DNA from: Comamonas endophytica
GTDB taxonomy: Bacteria > Pseudomonadota > Gammaproteobacteria > Burkholderiales > Burkholderiaceae_C
Assembly (NCBI RefSeq): GCF_023634805.2
Contig: NZ_CP106881.1
Location: forward strand, 930,001-994,000
DNA length: 64,000 bases
Reading direction: 5' to 3'
Below the pieces are notes generated by a model. The model was not told the DNA's origin and made no database searches. It saw nothing but the letters and a program-made list of their open reading frames with translations. Each line of letters starts with the position of its first letter. The stretch's first letter is position 1. Positions 63,354-64,000 of the stretch are shown piece after piece. Both the position numbers and the translations under genes were made by a program.

Positions 63354-63398
63354 TTCAAAAACACAAAAGCCCGCGCTACTCAGTGTGTAGCCGCGGGC
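63354..63398 (-). terminator. Intrinsic terminator between rpmF and plsX
   Basis: On the minus strand GCCCGC-G-GCTA pairs with TAGC-GCGGGC (10 bp with one bulged G; arms 63398-63388 and 63378-63369) and is followed by TTTTGTGTTTTT. It should reduce transcription from yceD-rpmF into plsX-fabH. Confidence 0.8.
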
Positions 63399-63418
63399 CC
63401 TGTGGGAGCGGTCGAAGA

Positions 63419-63601
63419 TCAGGCTTCGGACTTGTTCTTCAGCACTTGGCGGCCGCGGTAGACGCCGCTGGGGCTGATGTGGTGGCGCAGGTGGGTTTCA
63501 CCCGTGGTCGGCTCGACGGCGATGCCGGGCACGTTCAGGGCGTTGTGCGAACGGTGCATGCCGCGCTTGGAGGGGGATTTCTTGTTTTGCTGAACAGCCA
63601 T
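63419..63601 (-). CDS. rpmF: 50S ribosomal protein L32
   Basis: A 60-aa basic ribosomal protein ([20 protein letters not shown]...), with '[12 protein letters not shown]' at the C-terminus. The zinc-binding cysteines found in some L32 proteins are absent, which is the C-minus form. It lies downstream of yceD, as in most Proteobacteria. Confidence 0.98.
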   Translation of the reverse strand: MAVQQNKKSPSKRGMHRSHNALNVPGIAVEPTTGETHLRHHISPSGVYRGRQVLKNKSEA

Positions 63602-63723
63602 GGTGGCTCCTGAGTCTTGAAGGGGTTGGTAAAAAACGCGATCAGCCCATTGAAGACACGAGGGGATTCGCGAGAAGCCTAAGAGTATAACGCAAACCCC
63701 GGGGAAAGGGTAATACCCACTCC

Positions 63724-63790
63724 TGCGCTGCAGGCGCAGGAGGTTCTGCGCTGCAGGCGCAGGAGGTTCGGCGCTGCAGGCGCAGGAGGG
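63724..63790. repeat. 23-nt palindromic tandem repeat between yceD and rpmF
   Basis: Two perfect copies and one near-perfect partial third copy of TGCGCTGCAGGCGCAGGAGG plus TTC (63724-63746, 63747-63769, 63770-63790). Each unit contains CCTGCGC-TGCAG-GCGCAGG-type pairing, so three consecutive hairpins could form on either strand. Confidence 0.9.
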
Positions 63791-63808
63791 AAGTGGCGGC
63801 GACCCGGT

Positions 63809-64000
63809 TCAGGCGTCTGGCTTCGGCTTGGCGATGCGCAGGCTGGCCAGCGCCGCGAAGGGGTTGGGCTTCTCGCTCGTCGCCTGGTTGAAATCCTCGT
63901 CGCTCGAGGCCAGCGGCAGGCTTTCGGGGCAGACGTCGTGCATCGGCACCACGGGCAGCTCCATCAGCAGCTCGTCCTCGAGCAGCTCGAGCAGCGCGAA
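63809..64000 (-). CDS. yceD: YceD/DUF177 family protein, 5' part outside window
   Basis: The C-terminal 63 residues of a DUF177 (YceD) protein, linked to large-ribosomal-subunit/23S rRNA biogenesis and always upstream of rpmF. The visible motif 'ELPVVPMHDVCPESLP' and the terminal 'KPNPFAALASLRI' are characteristic, including the conserved Asn-Pro-Phe-Ala. The start lies beyond the right edge. Confidence 0.9.
   Translation of the reverse strand, partial: FALLELLEDELLMELPVVPMHDVCPESLPLASSDEDFNQATSEKPNPFAALASLRIAKPKPDA

Noticed and set aside
60394..63390. A ~1000-codon plus-strand open frame opposite fabD-fabH-plsX
   Set aside because: Antisense shadow of well-supported fatty-acid genes, without any recognisable domain.

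Overview
The window is GC-rich chromosomal DNA from a betaproteobacterium of the order Burkholderiales, most likely family Comamonadaceae (Acidovorax/Comamonas/Delftia-like). This follows from the gene orders (leuC-leuD-leuB..asd-fimV-truA-trpF-trpB-trpA-accD; rpoE-rseA-degP-lepA-lepB-DUF4845-rnc-era-recO-pdxJ-acpS-nagZ; yceD-rpmF-plsX-fabH-fabD-fabG-acpP-fabF), from PriB inside an rpsF-priB-rpsR-rplI operon, and from long intergenic repeats that I recall from this family. No rRNA, tRNA, CRISPR array, complete insertion sequence or prophage is visible. Nearly everything is housekeeping, with a few accessory inserts.

Layout. 1-5.1 kb: a partial GNAT acetyltransferase, an aldehyde dehydrogenase, a small membrane protein and ClpB behind a good sigma-32 promoter. 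5.2-9.1 kb: molybdenum cofactor genes (mobB-moeA-moaD and moaE), with moaD and moaE separated by small orphan genes, a REP-like repeat and a stand-alone serine-recombinase C-terminal domain. 9.1-13.2 kb: thrC, hom and an AlaA-type aminotransferase. 13.3-16.8 kb: a Mth938-like protein, a peroxiredoxin, a PIN-PhoH ATPase and a small membrane protein. 17.0-20.0 kb (minus strand): rpsF-priB-rpsR-rplI, then dnaB. 20.2-24.1 kb: grpE-dnaK-dnaJ. 24.2-28.5 kb: a LysR regulator and leuCDB.

28.5-30.2 kb is an accessory insert of two unrecognised genes with AT-rich flanks. It is followed by asd, whose leader encodes a short peptide ending in Thr/Ile codons just ahead of two mutually exclusive hairpins. 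This is a candidate threonine/isoleucine attenuator and the most interesting object I see. 31.9-39.2 kb: fimV, truA, trpFBA and accD. 39.2-40.1 kb: a gene-free block built of two diverged inverted copies of a ~290-bp repeat with a structure-conserved hairpin, plus a heptamer tandem repeat. 40.1-45.2 kb: yggT, a LON-domain protein, lysS, a receiver-GGDEF diguanylate cyclase and a MscS-like channel. 45.2-46.0 kb: an orphan type III secretion (CesT-type) chaperone with a small possible cargo gene.

46.1-57.8 kb (minus strand): the sigma-E envelope-stress operon rpoE-rseA-degP (no rseB), then lepA-lepB-DUF4845-rnc-era-recO-pdxJ-acpS-nagZ, tightly packed with overlapping starts and stops. 57.9-64.0 kb (minus strand): the fatty-acid initiation and elongation cluster yceD(partial)-rpmF-plsX-fabH-fabD-fabG-acpP-fabF.

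Functionally the window holds protein quality control (ClpB, DnaK/J/GrpE, DegP), aspartate-family, leucine and tryptophan synthesis, molybdopterin synthesis, fatty-acid synthesis, and replication/translation factors. Starts given below were chosen from start codons, Shine-Dalgarno sequences and family start sites, so several are shorter than the longest open frame.
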